A stretch of DNA of 64,000 nucleotides, from contig NZ_JAUETR010000002.1 of the NCBI RefSeq assembly GCF_032484785.1, positions 1,302,001 to 1,366,000 on the forward strand, read 5' to 3'. Within the stretch, counting starts at the first letter, position 1. Every line of letters begins with the position of its first letter. Source of the DNA: Bradyrhizobium sp. SZCCHNS1050. GTDB lineage: Bacteria > Pseudomonadota > Alphaproteobacteria > Rhizobiales > Xanthobacteraceae. Under the pieces are notes generated by a model. That model saw nothing but the letters and a program-made list of their open reading frames with translations. It searched no databases and was not told the origin of the DNA. Made by a program: the position numbers and the translations under genes. Below are positions 45,077 through 54,185 of this stretch, piece after piece.

Positions 45077-46497
45077 GGTCGTGTCCCCGGAGGTGGTGTA
45101 GCTCGGTGGAGCAAAGCCGCCCGGACGCGCGCTCCCAAATAGCGCCGTAGCGGGCGGGCGGCTTTGCGGTGGTCACCGGCAGTTCTCCGGTAGGATCGGG
45201 TTGCGACACGCCAACGCAACCGAGGAACCACCGATGACCGAAGACATGATGAACCTGCGCACGCTGGTAGAGAAGACCCCAGACGCCGATCTGCTGCGCG
45301 AGATGATCGGCTTTGCGGCCCAGCGCCTGATGGAGCTGGAGGTCGAGAGCCAGACCGGGGCTGCCTATGGCGAGAAGAGCCCCGAACGTCTGGCCCAGCG
45401 CAATGGCTACCGCGACCGGATCTGGGAGACCCGCGCCGGTGCGGTGGAGCTGCGCATCCCAAAGCTGCGCAAGGGCTCCTATTTCCCCGGCTTCCTGGAG
45501 CCGCGGCGCATGGCCGAGAAGGCGCTCACCGCCGTGGTTCAGGAGGCTTACGTTCAGGGCGTCTCGACCCGTTCGGTCGACGATCTGGTGCAGGCGATGG
45601 GCATGACCGGCATCTCCAAGAGCCAGGTCAGTCGGTTGTGCGGCGAGATCGACGACAAAGTGAAGGCCTTCCTCGGCCGTCCAATCGAGGGTGACTGGCC
45701 CTATCTTTGGATCGACGCCACCTATGTGAAGGTGCGCCAGCAGGGGCGCATCGTCTCCGTCGCGGTGATCGTTGCAGTCGGCGTCAACAGCGACGGCCGG
45801 CGCGAGGTTCTCGGCATGGACATCGGGCCGTCCGAGGCCGAGACGTTCTGGACCGCCTTCCTGCGCAAGCTGGCCCGCCGCGGCTTGCGCGGCGTCAAGC
45901 TGGTGGTGTCCGACGCCCACGAGGGCATCAAGGCCACCGTGACCAAGGTGCTCAACGCCAGCTGGCAACGCTGCCGCGTCCACTTCATGCGGAACGTGCT
46001 GGCTCATGCCGGCAAGAGCGGACGGCGCGTGGTCTCCGCCTTCATCGCCACGGCCTTTGCCCAGGACGATGCCGAGGCCGCTCGCACCCAATGGCGCAAG
46101 GTCGCCGATCAGCTCCGTCCCAAGCTGCCCAAGCTTGCCGGCTTCCTCGACGAGGCCGAGACCGACGTGCTTGCCTACATGACGTTCCCGCCGCAGCATC
46201 GGACCAAGTTGCACTCCACCAATCCGATCGAACGCCTCAACGGCGAGATCAAACGGCGCACCGAGGTGGTCGGCATCTTCCCCAATGAGGACGCTATCGT
46301 CCGCCTCATCGGAGCTGTCCTGCTCGAACAGAACGATGAATGGGCGGTCCAACGCGCCCGCTACATGACGCTGGAAACCATCGCGCCATTGAGCGATGAT
46401 CCGAACGTCAGCCTCACGGCTATCGCCAGCTGACAGGCCCGGCTCCAGCCGGCGAACGCGGTGGGCCGCCAGCTACACCACGCTTGGGGACACGATC
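45077..46497 (+). mobile_element. Complete IS256-family insertion sequence
   Basis: A 1421-bp element with ends GGTCGTGTCCCC (left) and GATCGTGTCCCC (right, complement), followed on both sides by GTGGTGTAGCT. It is flanked by an 8-bp direct repeat ATCGATAC at 45069-45076 and 46498-46505, the target-duplication length of this family. It carries one intact transposase and splits an integrase gene. Confidence 0.92.
45234..46433 (+). CDS. IS256-family transposase
   Basis: A 399-residue mutator-type DDE transposase, apparently intact. The zinc and helical N-part has '[20 protein letters not shown]', and the catalytic residues lie in '[13 protein letters not shown]' (Asp), '[13 protein letters not shown]' (Asp) and '[20 protein letters not shown]' (Glu). 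'[11 protein letters not shown]' is the family C/H motif. I use ATG 45234 because GAGGAA lies upstream. Confidence 0.95.
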   Translation: MTEDMMNLRTLVEKTPDADLLREMIGFAAQRLMELEVESQTGAAYGEKSPERLAQRNGYRDRIWETRAGAVELRIPKLRKGSYFPGFLEPRRMAEKALTAVVQEAYVQGVSTRSVDDLVQAMGMTGISKSQVSRLCGEIDDKVKAFLGRPIEGDWPYLWIDATYVKVRQQGRIVSVAVIVAVGVNSDGRREVLGMDIGPSEAETFWTAFLRKLARRGLRGVKLVVSDAHEGIKATVTKVLNASWQRCRVHFMRNVLAHAGKSGRRVVSAFIATAFAQDDAEAARTQWRKVADQLRPKLPKLAGFLDEAETDVLAYMTFPPQHRTKLHSTNPIERLNGEIKRRTEVVGIFPNEDAIVRLIGAVLLEQNDEWAVQRARYMTLETIAPLSDDPNVSLTAIAS

Positions 46498-47074
46498 ATC
46501 GATACGGCACTGACCGACGACCGCTGCCCTGATCGGCTGGGAATGGCTCCAGCGCGAGACAGACGTCTTTGCGACTTTCGACGTGTCGCATTAACGCCCG
46601 AAAGGGCGCCCGAGTATGGTCCGCATCATCGATGAGAAGACTAGGCAGAAGGACTGGATACCGCTGTTCGACGATACAGGTGCACCGGTTTATCCCGAGT
46701 TGATGGCGGAGCTCGACGCCATCAAACGCGACCGCATCGGCGGCCTAATGCTGTGCCGGGATTGGGGCGAGCGCGGACCATGGCCGACATGGCCGAAGCC
46801 GGATCAGCCGGATTTCACGCACGTGAGCCGCAAGGTCAAAGAAGTCATCCGTGCTGCTGGCCTTCGCGATGAATTGTCGTTCACATCGTTCCGGCATGGC
46901 GGCTTTACTGAAGGTGGCGACGCCGAACTGACTGACCGCGAGATGCTGGCACAGGGCCGGCACACGACGGTGAAGGTGCTGCCAAAGTACACCAAGCGCA
47001 CGACGCGGCAGATCGTCAACGGCGCCAAAAAGCGGTGGGCAGCTCGAACAAAGGAAGGACATTTGTCCGAATGA
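46498..47074 (+). pseudogene. Tyrosine integrase, C-terminal fragment with internal deletion and stop codon
   Basis: After the duplicated ATCGATAC the frame gives 'IDTALTDD', then jumps to 'ALIGWEWLQRETDVFATFDV', so a stretch of the core domain is deleted. A TAA then replaces the usual Tyr after 'DVSH'. From ATG 46616 the rest is open: 'LSFTSFRHGGFTEGGDAELT' (Arg and His of the catalytic domain), 'GRHTTVKVLPKYTKRTTRQI' (His and the Tyr nucleophile). Normal activity is excluded by the breaks. It ends 57 bp from the 3' end of tRNA-Gly, its likely target. Confidence 0.88.
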
Positions 47075-47131
47075 GCATCAGCCTGCTTGTCCGAATGGAA
47101 AGCTGACGGCGCGACAAGTGCCTGAAATCGT

Positions 47132-47205
47132 TGGAGCGGGTGAAGGGAATCGAACCCTCGTATTCAGCTTGGAAGGCTGCTGCTCTACCATTGAGCTACA
47201 CCCGC
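47132..47205 (-). tRNA. tRNA-Gly(TCC), CCA encoded
   Basis: Read on the minus strand, the sequence starts GCGGGTG, has the D-arm GCTCAATGGTAGAGC, anticodon loop CTTCCAA with TCC, T-arm GAGGGTTCGATTCCCTT, and closes with CACCCGC, discriminator T and CCA. The acceptor stem is a perfect 7-bp pairing. Its 3' end faces the integrase remnant, as expected for an integration site. Confidence 0.95.
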
Positions 47206-47425
47206 ATTGGGCGTTCCCTAACATGGTCCGCGGCGGGTCTCAACCTCTTCGGGGCGAGGTTTCGAAGCGGATGGGTCCCGGATCCGGCCTGATGGAACGG
47301 CCCGAAGCGATCGCAGCGCGCGACCTCGAGACCGCGGCGCGGCACCCTGGGGGCGGCCGGTTCCGTAATCGGCCCCCCTACCCTCGCCGCCCGGACCGTC
47401 CTATATTGGCGTCACCATCAACAAC

Positions 47426-47441
47426 GAAAGGAGGTGATCCA
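47426..47441 (+). promoter_or_regulatory. Extended Shine-Dalgarno of rreB
   Basis: GAAAGGAGGTGATCCA is complementary over 16 nt to the expected 3' end of 16S rRNA, far beyond the usual 4-7 nt, and ends directly at the GTG start. In Bradyrhizobium such a site was reported to hold the mRNA on 30S subunits and limit translation. Confidence 0.9.
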
Positions 47442-47486
47442 GTGTCTTTCACCAAGCGCTGTCACCTCGCTGGGATCGCCCGCTGA
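47442..47486 (+). CDS. rreB: rreB, 14-residue peptide with ribosome-regulated expression
   Basis: GTG-started frame giving VSFTKRCHLAGIAR and stop, too short for ordinary gene finders. The length of 14 residues, the GTG start and the 16-nt extended Shine-Dalgarno match the published rreB gene of Bradyrhizobiaceae (ribosome-regulated expression). A TATATT at 47402-47407 is a possible -10 box, and a strong hairpin terminator follows at 47597-47631, giving a short mRNA. The reported behaviour is weak translation and message control at the ribosome. The role of the peptide is unknown. Confidence 0.88.
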   Translation: MSFTKRCHLAGIAR

Positions 47487-47596
47487 GCGGCTCTTCATGA
47501 GCGACGTTTGAGGGCGTGATTCGTCAGCGGATTGCGCCATCGCGGCTCGGCAACGGGGCGGTCTCGGCCCTGGACCAGCGAGTTCAAGAACGGAAG

Positions 47597-47631
47597 CGCG
47601 GCGGGTCTCACGGCCCGCCGCGTCTTTTTTT
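47597..47631 (+). terminator. Rho-independent terminator
   Basis: CGCGGCGGG and CCCGCCGCG form a perfect 9-bp stem with an 8-nt loop, followed by TCTTTTTTT. It would end the rreB transcript and partly overlaps the stop of the convergent membrane protein gene. Confidence 0.9.
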
Positions 47632-48238
47632 ATGGCAACTCCGCCTGCTCGCCGGCCGACGGCGCCGGGCTGCGGACGAACCGCCGCGCCAGGAAGCCGC
47701 CGAAGCCGAGCATCCAGAAATACTGCACGTACTCCGGTGCAAGCGCTGCGATCACGATGCCCGGCACGAACACGATGACGGGAAAGATCGCGCCGGCGAT
47801 CTCGGCATGGCGGCCGCTTGGAAGCGCGAGCCACCACAGCGCGGCGTTCAGCGACGCAATGATGGTCAGATGCAGGCCATAGAGGACGGCCACCGCGCTG
47901 CTCAGCCTGTAGCCGCCGTAGAGCCCGTTGGTGACCGGCAGCAGCACGATCGACAACAGGAAGAACAGATTCAGGATGACCACGGGCCGGCCCGCGAACG
48001 GCTGCCGGGCCAGCCGCCGGTGGTGGCTGATCCAGAACACGCCGGCGATGATGAAGCTGAGGACCAGCCCGGCAAGCCGCCCGGAATAGGTATGCACCAG
48101 GTCGATCCAACCCGGCATATGCGCGAAATTGGGCTTCGGCAGGTCGTAGGCGAGAAGCGTCATCGCAACACCGAAGATGGTGTTGGAGAGCGATTCCAGC
48201 CGGCGCATCTCGAACAGGTCGGACTGAGGCTCTGCCAT
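47630..48238 (-). CDS. TMEM175/DUF1211-family membrane protein
   Basis: A 202-residue protein with about six membrane segments. The family opening motif is visible as 'RRLESLSNTIFGVAMTLLAY'; bacterial TMEM175 potassium channels carry Arg...Phe-Ser-Asp here, while this copy has Leu-Ser-Asn. Other markers are 'FIIAGVFWISHHRR' and the long fourth to sixth helices. It may be an ion channel with altered gating or selectivity; that is inferred. The 3' end abuts the rreB terminator. Confidence 0.85.
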   Translation of the reverse strand: MAEPQSDLFEMRRLESLSNTIFGVAMTLLAYDLPKPNFAHMPGWIDLVHTYSGRLAGLVLSFIIAGVFWISHHRRLARQPFAGRPVVILNLFFLLSIVLLPVTNGLYGGYRLSSAVAVLYGLHLTIIASLNAALWWLALPSGRHAEIAGAIFPVIVFVPGIVIAALAPEYVQYFWMLGFGGFLARRFVRSPAPSAGEQAELP

Positions 48239-48396
48239 GTCGAATCGGAAGCAACCGAGGCGAGGAACGGAGATGAGGACTCACCTTCTATAGCAGCTCC
48301 GGCGCCGCGCCGCCCGACTTCGCTGCCGCCCTTGGGCGGCAGGCTGTCACGTCACTCGCCACCCTCCAGACTAAACCGGCCCTCGAGCGTCAGCCC

Positions 48397-49362
48397 TCAC
48401 CGGCAGGCATAGATGTGGCCATCGAAGCCGCGATAGCTGTGCGTCGCCGGATTATAGCTGCGGAATTGGACGCAGGCCGGCAGTCCCGCGGTGCGCAGTC
48501 GCGGCCTGCCCTCCGCCTGCAGCCGGGCCGAGGCCGTGGTTGCGGTGGCGGGCCTCGCGATCACGATCATCGGCCGGCTGGCGACCATGCGCGATGTTCT
48601 GCCGGCATCCTTGACCGCTGCATCCCTGGCGGCGACCACAACGGCCTGCGCCTGGGCCGCCTTGCCGGACGACGGCTTGCCCGATGAGGCGCCGGCTGGC
48701 GATGGCGTCGTCCCAGGCGGATTGGCCGCGGCCGTCTTGGCAGAGGACGGCTTGGCAGATGACGGCTGGGCAGAGGACGGCTTGGAAGAGGACGACCTGG
48801 CAGAGGGCGGCTTGGTCGCTGGCGCCAGCGCCGATGGCGATTTCACGGACGGCTTGGTCAGGGAGGGCTTGCCGGCGGCTGGCTCTGCTACGGCGACCTT
48901 CTGAGCCGCATCCTGCTTGTCCGCAACTGCGGCCTGCTTCGGCTCAGCCGACGCGGCGGGTGTCGTCGCAACCGCCTCCGCAGCCGCGGCAGGCTTGACC
49001 TCGGGACCGGCCGAAATGTCGGCGCTGGCCGCCTGGCTCGGAACGGACGGCGCGGGATTGACCGACGCGGTCTTGTCGTCGGCTGGGGTCTTGTCCTCGG
49101 CGACCGGCGCCTCAGCCGGCTTCTTGATCAGCTTCTTGCATTCCAGCGGGAACACCAGCTCGCCCGATGCCGTCAACCCGATCGGCTCGCATCCGCCGAA
49201 CGGCCCGCTCTCCTTGCCCTGATCCTTGGCCACCTCGCCTGCGGATGGTGAGGAGCCGCCCGGCTCGGCGCTTCGCGCAAGCGAAACGCCAACCGCAACC
49301 TGAAATAGAACAACGCCGCACAACAATCCGGCCCGGCCGGCCTTCCGCCCCAATGTACGCAT
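48397..49362 (-). CDS. Secreted Ala/Pro/Ser-rich protein with C-terminal BA14K-like domain
   Basis: A 321-residue protein. A signal peptide ('RAGLLCGVVLFQVAVGVSLA') is followed by a short Cys-containing segment ('GPFGGCEPIGLTASGELVFP'), then about 150 residues of Ala/Pro/Ser/Lys low complexity with repeats such as 'KPSSAQPSSAKPSSAKT', and a C-terminal 'VQFRSYNPATHSYRGFDGHI' with 'YACR', the BA14K-like ending common in Rhizobiales. It probably spans the periplasm or coats the cell. ATG 49362 fits the signal peptide. It is divergent from the acyltransferase. Confidence 0.8.
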   Translation of the reverse strand: MRTLGRKAGRAGLLCGVVLFQVAVGVSLARSAEPGGSSPSAGEVAKDQGKESGPFGGCEPIGLTASGELVFPLECKKLIKKPAEAPVAEDKTPADDKTASVNPAPSVPSQAASADISAGPEVKPAAAAEAVATTPAASAEPKQAAVADKQDAAQKVAVAEPAAGKPSLTKPSVKSPSALAPATKPPSARSSSSKPSSAQPSSAKPSSAKTAAANPPGTTPSPAGASSGKPSSGKAAQAQAVVVAARDAAVKDAGRTSRMVASRPMIVIARPATATTASARLQAEGRPRLRTAGLPACVQFRSYNPATHSYRGFDGHIYACR

Positions 49363-49602
49363 GACACGCTCGCTCGACGCATGAACTCCGACAAGGCCAT
49401 CACGCCATTGAGGCAAGTCTGTGAAGGCAAGCCGCGGATTCCCGCTGCGGTGTCAATTCGATGGCATTGTGTCCTGTCTGCACGACCGGCAGTGTTTGGG
49501 GTCCCGCATTGCAGTTGCAATTGGAGCGTGCCAGGGTCGGTCGCACGCGCCGCGGCTCGGCCATTCAAGACGGCAGCGCATACGACCCTGCGGACGGCCA
49601 TC

Positions 49603-51483
49603 TTGAGTTCAACTGACTATCGTCCCGACATCGACTGCCTACGTGCCTTCGCGGTCACGTCGGTGATCGCGTTCCATTACGACATCTCGCCGTTCCGAAG
49701 CGGCTATGTCGGCGTTGATGTGTTCTTCGTGATCTCGGGCTTCCTCATCACGCGGATCATTCATGCCGAGGCGCAGGCCGGCACGTTCTCGTTCGCGGCA
49801 TTCTACCGGCGCCGCACCCGGCGCATCCTGCCCGCGGCGTTCGCCATGGTCTGCGCCACACTGCTCGGTGCGAGCCTGATTCAGCTGCCGCAAGAGACGG
49901 TGTCAACCGCCCATCAGGCGCTGGCCGTCCTGACCTTCTGCTCCAACATCCTGTTCTGGTTGCAACAGGGCTATTTTGACGCCGCGGCCATCACCAAGCC
50001 GCTGCTCCACACCTGGTCGCTTGGCGTCGAGGAGCAGTATTATCTGCTGTTTCCGGCGCTGGCGCTGGCCGTCTTTGCGCTCCGTCGCTCGCTGATGCTG
50101 GCGAGCCTAGGCGCCGTCTGCGTGGCCTCGCTCCTGCTCTGCGTGGTCCAGACCCGGATCCAGCCGGCGGCCGCGTTCTATCTGCTGCCGGCGCGCGCCT
50201 GGCAGCTCGCGCTTGGAGCGCTGCTTGCCGTCGAGTCCGTTCCGGCGCTCCGCGAGCAGTGGATGAGGATCGCGGTCGCCGCGCTGGGATGGACCGCGCT
50301 CGGCGCCTCCGCCAACGTGTTCTCGCCGCGCACGCCCTATCCCGGCGTCGCCGCGCTGCTGCCCTGCCTCGGAGCGGCTGCGGTGATCTGGGCCAATCCC
50401 ACCCCGAGCAAGGCCGTGCTGACGGCCTTCAAGCCGATGATCGTGGTCGGGCTGTGGTCCTACTCGCTCTATCTCTGGCATTGGCCAGTGGTCTCGTTCG
50501 CGGCCGCCATCTGGGGCCCGCCGAGTTCGATCATGGATAAGCTCGAGCTGCTCGGCGCCTGCACAACGCTGGCGCTGACGAGCTTCTATCTGATCGAGCA
50601 GCCCGCCCGACGTGCCGTATGGCCGGTCACCGCACGTGCGCTCATGGCGATCGGCGCGACCGCGATCGGAGCCTGCGCGATCATGATCTGGTCCGCGGGC
50701 TTCCCCACGCGCTTCTCGCCGCAGCAGCGGGCCTGGGCCGACTTCCTCAGCTACGACCACAAGACCGTCTATGAAGAGGGAACCTGCTTTCTCAACCCGG
50801 GCCAGACGTTCGACATGTTGCAGCATGCCTGCCTCGTCGAAGGGACACGCCCCAACATCCTGCTGTGGGGCGACAGCCATGCCGCACACCTCGCTCACGG
50901 CCTGAGGCGCGCGCTACCTCAAGCTACGCTCTTGCGCGCGACGCTAGCGCAATGCATCCCCCACGAAGAGCCGGGACAATCGGCCGCCTGCGCCGACTTC
51001 AATGGCCGGCTGCCCGGGCTGGTGCGCGCTCTTGCGCCGGACATCGTGATCCTGTCGGGCAACTGGACGCGCACGGCCATGGCGCCCACCGCACGCAAGA
51101 GCCTGCTCGCCACGATCAAAGCGATCACATTGGCCGGCAGCCGCGTGGTGGTGATCGGGCCGAGCCCGCAATTCGATCGTCCACTGCCGGATCTCCTCAT
51201 CGCGCTATCACGCTTCGGCATCTCCCCGGACCGGCACATGTTGGATACGTTCAGCCGCATCGACGGCTTTCTGCAAGCCCTGCTCAAGGATTTCCCGCAG
51301 ACCGACTACGTGTCGCTGCTCGCGCTTCTCTGCCCCGGCAAGGATTGCGTTCTGCAGACATCCAGCGGCGCACCGCTTGCCTGGGACGACGGCCATTTCA
51401 CCGCACAAGGGTCCGAGCTCGCCGCCGCACGCATCGTCGCGGCCTCGCCCACGCTCGCGCCCTTCGCGCCCAAGGGCGAATAG
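49603..51483 (+). CDS. OafA-type membrane acyltransferase with C-terminal SGNH domain, copy 1
   Basis: About 625 residues. The N-terminal acyltransferase-3 domain begins 'YRPDIDCLRAFAVTSVIAFH' and 'GYVGVDVFFVISGFLITRII', with about ten membrane segments and the conserved 'HTWSLGVEEQYYLLFP'. The C-terminal SGNH domain has 'ILLWGDSHAAHLAHGL' (Ser) and 'WDDGHFTAQGSELAA' (Asp-His pair). The protein O-acetylates a surface polysaccharide or lipid. The start is uncertain: the frame is open from ATG 49381, but that is only 18 bp from the divergent gene. I place it at TTG 49603, just before the domain, though other starts are possible. Convergent with copy 2. Confidence 0.88.
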   Translation: MSSTDYRPDIDCLRAFAVTSVIAFHYDISPFRSGYVGVDVFFVISGFLITRIIHAEAQAGTFSFAAFYRRRTRRILPAAFAMVCATLLGASLIQLPQETVSTAHQALAVLTFCSNILFWLQQGYFDAAAITKPLLHTWSLGVEEQYYLLFPALALAVFALRRSLMLASLGAVCVASLLLCVVQTRIQPAAAFYLLPARAWQLALGALLAVESVPALREQWMRIAVAALGWTALGASANVFSPRTPYPGVAALLPCLGAAAVIWANPTPSKAVLTAFKPMIVVGLWSYSLYLWHWPVVSFAAAIWGPPSSIMDKLELLGACTTLALTSFYLIEQPARRAVWPVTARALMAIGATAIGACAIMIWSAGFPTRFSPQQRAWADFLSYDHKTVYEEGTCFLNPGQTFDMLQHACLVEGTRPNILLWGDSHAAHLAHGLRRALPQATLLRATLAQCIPHEEPGQSAACADFNGRLPGLVRALAPDIVILSGNWTRTAMAPTARKSLLATIKAITLAGSRVVVIGPSPQFDRPLPDLLIALSRFGISPDRHMLDTFSRIDGFLQALLKDFPQTDYVSLLALLCPGKDCVLQTSSGAPLAWDDGHFTAQGSELAAARIVAASPTLAPFAPKGE

Positions 51484-51489
51484 CGCCAC

Positions 51490-53445
51490 CTAATCGTCCG
51501 ACAGGAAACTCGCGAACACCGGCGCAGCGCGCTCGCCCATCCGCTGGGCCCCTGCCACTGTGAAATGACCGGCATCCTGGAACAACCACACGCCCCCCTC
51601 CACGACCGGGCAATCCCGGTCGCAATAGACCTCCGAGGGCCTGAGCAGCGTCACCTTGGCGAGCGGCCTGATCGCCTCCGACAGGACGGCGTCGATGACG
51701 CGGTTGGTCGCGATCGCCTCGCTCTTCGGCACGGCATCGCACGGCTTGGCCGGCGCGTGCCAGCGCGGCCCCGGCAGCATGCGCAACTGATCGAAGGCGC
51801 AATTCACCGGACGGACCTGGCCGCCGACGACGAGGAAATGCCGGCCGGGCCGGTCGAGCAGACGGATGGTCTCGGCGAGATGACCGGCGACCGCGGCGTT
51901 GCGGGCCCGCGCTGCCGGCCCTTCGCCGAGGTCGAGATAATGCTGCCACGCCTGCCCGATCACGACGAAATCGGCCTGCGACTGCCGGATCCGCGGCAGC
52001 TCGCTGTCGCGCAGCTCGGCGCAGACCTGGGCGCGAGGTCCCTCGGCGGTGAGCCCCGCGAGGGTGGGACATCCGCTCATGGTGGACACGTGCCCGATCA
52101 TGCCGCGCGCCTTCAGCGTCGCATCGAGCGCGGCGACATATTGCTGGACATAGGAATCGCCGAGCAGCTCGACGCCGCGCGTGCCCTCGAGATCGCCGAA
52201 CGCGCACAGACGGCCGACGGTGCGACCGCATTTGTTGAGGCCGAAGCCCTGCAGCTGGAACAGCGCGAGCTGATCGTCGGGCAGCCGCGACACGACGCCA
52301 TTGGCGCGGAACGTCACATGGGTGAGCGCGGCACCGACGATGAGCACGGTCGCAAAGCTCGCCACCTGCGCGCCCCTCGGCCACGGCAGCCGCCGCAGCG
52401 GCCGCTCGACGATGACGAACATCAGCGTGGTCAGCACCGCCATCAGCGCGAGCTGCGCCGCCAGTCCCGCCGCGGTCTGCGCCGCATCGCCGAAGATGAA
52501 GCGGACGAAGAAGATCACGGGCCAGTGCACGAGATAGAGCGAATAGGACGCAGCGCCGACGGCGCGAACCGGGCGAGCCATCACCAGCGACGTCGGGGCA
52601 TTGGCCGCGATGATGACGGCTGTGGCGATGCAGGGCAGCAGCGCGGCGACGCCTGCCTGGAATTGATAGCAGCCGATGAGGAGAAGGCTGCCGAACAACA
52701 GAACGTCGCCGCAGGCGGCGGCGAGAGAGCGTGCGCGCGGCGACGCTGCCAGCCGGGCCTCGAGCGGAATGGCGAGCGCGCCGAGGGCGAATTCGAACAC
52801 CCGGAACGGCGTCAGGAAGAACACGGCGTCCGGATCGCGCGATGACCAGAGTGTGGCCGCGGCAAGGGACAACAACCCGATCGCGGCAATGGCACCGAAC
52901 ACATGCCGGCGCGTGCCGAGCCACATCAGCAGCAGCGGCGCCAACGCGTAGAATTGAACCTCCGCCGACAGCGACCACAGGTGCAGCAGCGGCAACTGAT
53001 CCGCGCTCGGCGCGAAATAGGCGCTGGCCTCGCGCCAATATTGGATGTTTGCGATCGAGAGCAGGCCGTGTGTCGCCTCCTTGGCGAGCTGGCGCAGGGC
53101 TTCCGGCGACAGGAACAGCCAGCCGACCGCGAACGTGGCCGCAATGGTCACAACCAGCGCCGGCAGGATGCGCCGTGCCCGCCGCAGATAGAAGTCCGAC
53201 AGCGAGAAGCGCCGCGCGGCGACATCGCGCAGGATCTGCCCAGTGATGAGATAGCCGGAGATGACGAAGAAGATGTCGACGCCGGCATAGCCGGCCTCGA
53301 AGCCGGTGATCCTCAGATGGAAGAGAATGACGATGACGACAGCGATCGCCCGAAGGGCATCGATGTCAGCCCGATGACTGCGTTCCAATGTCGTCCACTC
53401 CGCGCATTCCTCGAGGCGGACGAGTTGCGCAGACACGGATGGCAA
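51490..53445 (-). CDS. OafA-type membrane acyltransferase with C-terminal SGNH domain, copy 2
   Basis: A 651-residue protein with the same layout as its convergent neighbour: 'HRADIDALRAIAVVIVILFH', 'GYAGVDIFFVISGYLITGQI', 'LLHLWSLSAEVQFYALAPLL' and a C-terminal SGNH domain ('GVELLGDSYVQQYVAALD', 'LFQDAGHFTVAGAQRM'). In the family the membrane part passes an acetyl group outward and the SGNH part attaches it to a glycan. The two copies are clearly diverged, so they may act on different sugars. The stop lies 6 bp from the stop of copy 1. Confidence 0.92.
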   Translation of the reverse strand: MPSVSAQLVRLEECAEWTTLERSHRADIDALRAIAVVIVILFHLRITGFEAGYAGVDIFFVISGYLITGQILRDVAARRFSLSDFYLRRARRILPALVVTIAATFAVGWLFLSPEALRQLAKEATHGLLSIANIQYWREASAYFAPSADQLPLLHLWSLSAEVQFYALAPLLLMWLGTRRHVFGAIAAIGLLSLAAATLWSSRDPDAVFFLTPFRVFEFALGALAIPLEARLAASPRARSLAAACGDVLLFGSLLLIGCYQFQAGVAALLPCIATAVIIAANAPTSLVMARPVRAVGAASYSLYLVHWPVIFFVRFIFGDAAQTAAGLAAQLALMAVLTTLMFVIVERPLRRLPWPRGAQVASFATVLIVGAALTHVTFRANGVVSRLPDDQLALFQLQGFGLNKCGRTVGRLCAFGDLEGTRGVELLGDSYVQQYVAALDATLKARGMIGHVSTMSGCPTLAGLTAEGPRAQVCAELRDSELPRIRQSQADFVVIGQAWQHYLDLGEGPAARARNAAVAGHLAETIRLLDRPGRHFLVVGGQVRPVNCAFDQLRMLPGPRWHAPAKPCDAVPKSEAIATNRVIDAVLSEAIRPLAKVTLLRPSEVYCDRDCPVVEGGVWLFQDAGHFTVAGAQRMGERAAPVFASFLSDD

Positions 53446-53622
53446 CAGCGGGAAACAGTCATGACGTCATCGGACCCATCCGATGACACCGCGCGGGCGA
53501 TGCTATGGCGGACGTGAAGGAAGTTTGCTGAAGTCGGCCGCAAGTTCGGCAATCCGTTGAACGATCAGCTCGAATACGGCAATCTGGCGACGCTGAGGGA
53601 CAATGCGGGGCTGAGGACGGTG

Positions 53623-54093
53623 ATGAACCTGTTGCGAGGAGAATGGCGGGGAGCGTTCGCGGGAATAGCCGTCGCGGCGCTGCTGGCGGCGGCCACCGCA
53701 GCCTCGGCGCAAGCCCAGACGCCTGCTCCCGCGCCCGGTCCCGCTCAGACCACGGTCGAGCGCAACGCCAAGGGCGTCGCCGGCAAGCCGATCCAGGTCG
53801 GCATCTATCTCAACGTCCAGCCCGACTGCTCATCCGGGCCCCTTCCCGCCATCCGCCTTGTGTCGCCGCCCGGCAACGGCACCGTCACGATCAAGCGCGG
53901 CAAGGTCAGCGCCACCAACTACAAGCAGTGCCTCGCCCTGGAAGTGCCGGGCTTCATCGCCTTCTATCAGTCGAAGGCCGACTTCGCCGGCACCGACACG
54001 GTGACGCTCGAGGTCAAGTTCCCGCAGGGCCGCACCGAAGTGCAGCGGATCATGATCAACGTCGGCGTCGGGCCGGCAGGGCAGAAGATCTGA
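53623..54093 (+). CDS. Secreted Ig-like/cadherin-like small protein
   Basis: A 156-residue protein with a signal peptide (cleavage after 'ASAQAQ') and a Pro-rich start ('TPAPAPGPAQT'). The single domain 'PAIRLVSPPGNGTVTIKRGK' and 'YQSKADFAGTDTVTLEVKFP' reads like one cadherin/Big-type repeat, the same general kind of repeat as in the adhesin that follows. ATG 53623 has GAGGA 5 nt upstream; an ATG at 53557 would spoil the signal peptide. Function unknown. Confidence 0.8.
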   Translation: MNLLRGEWRGAFAGIAVAALLAAATAASAQAQTPAPAPGPAQTTVERNAKGVAGKPIQVGIYLNVQPDCSSGPLPAIRLVSPPGNGTVTIKRGKVSATNYKQCLALEVPGFIAFYQSKADFAGTDTVTLEVKFPQGRTEVQRIMINVGVGPAGQKI

Positions 54094-54130
54094 GCCGCAG
54101 CGCATCGGCGCGCCGCCGCCTCCAGCCATG

Positions 54131-54163
54131 AAAAAGGGCCGCCTCATGGGCGGCCCTTTGCTT
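54131..54163. terminator. Bidirectional rho-independent terminator
   Basis: AAAGGGCCGCC and GGCGGCCCTTT form a perfect 11-bp stem with loop TCATG, with A-run and T-rich flanks on the two sides. It lies between the convergent stops of the small secreted protein and the giant adhesin, serving both. Confidence 0.88.
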
Positions 54164-54185
54164 TCGTGTCCCGTGCCGGCCGGGA

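Noticed and set aside
47426..47440. Sequence matching an anti-16S rRNA end, possibly an rRNA fragment
   Set aside because: It is complementary to the 16S 3' end, is followed at once by a short open frame and a terminator, and no other rRNA sequence is near; it is a ribosome binding site.
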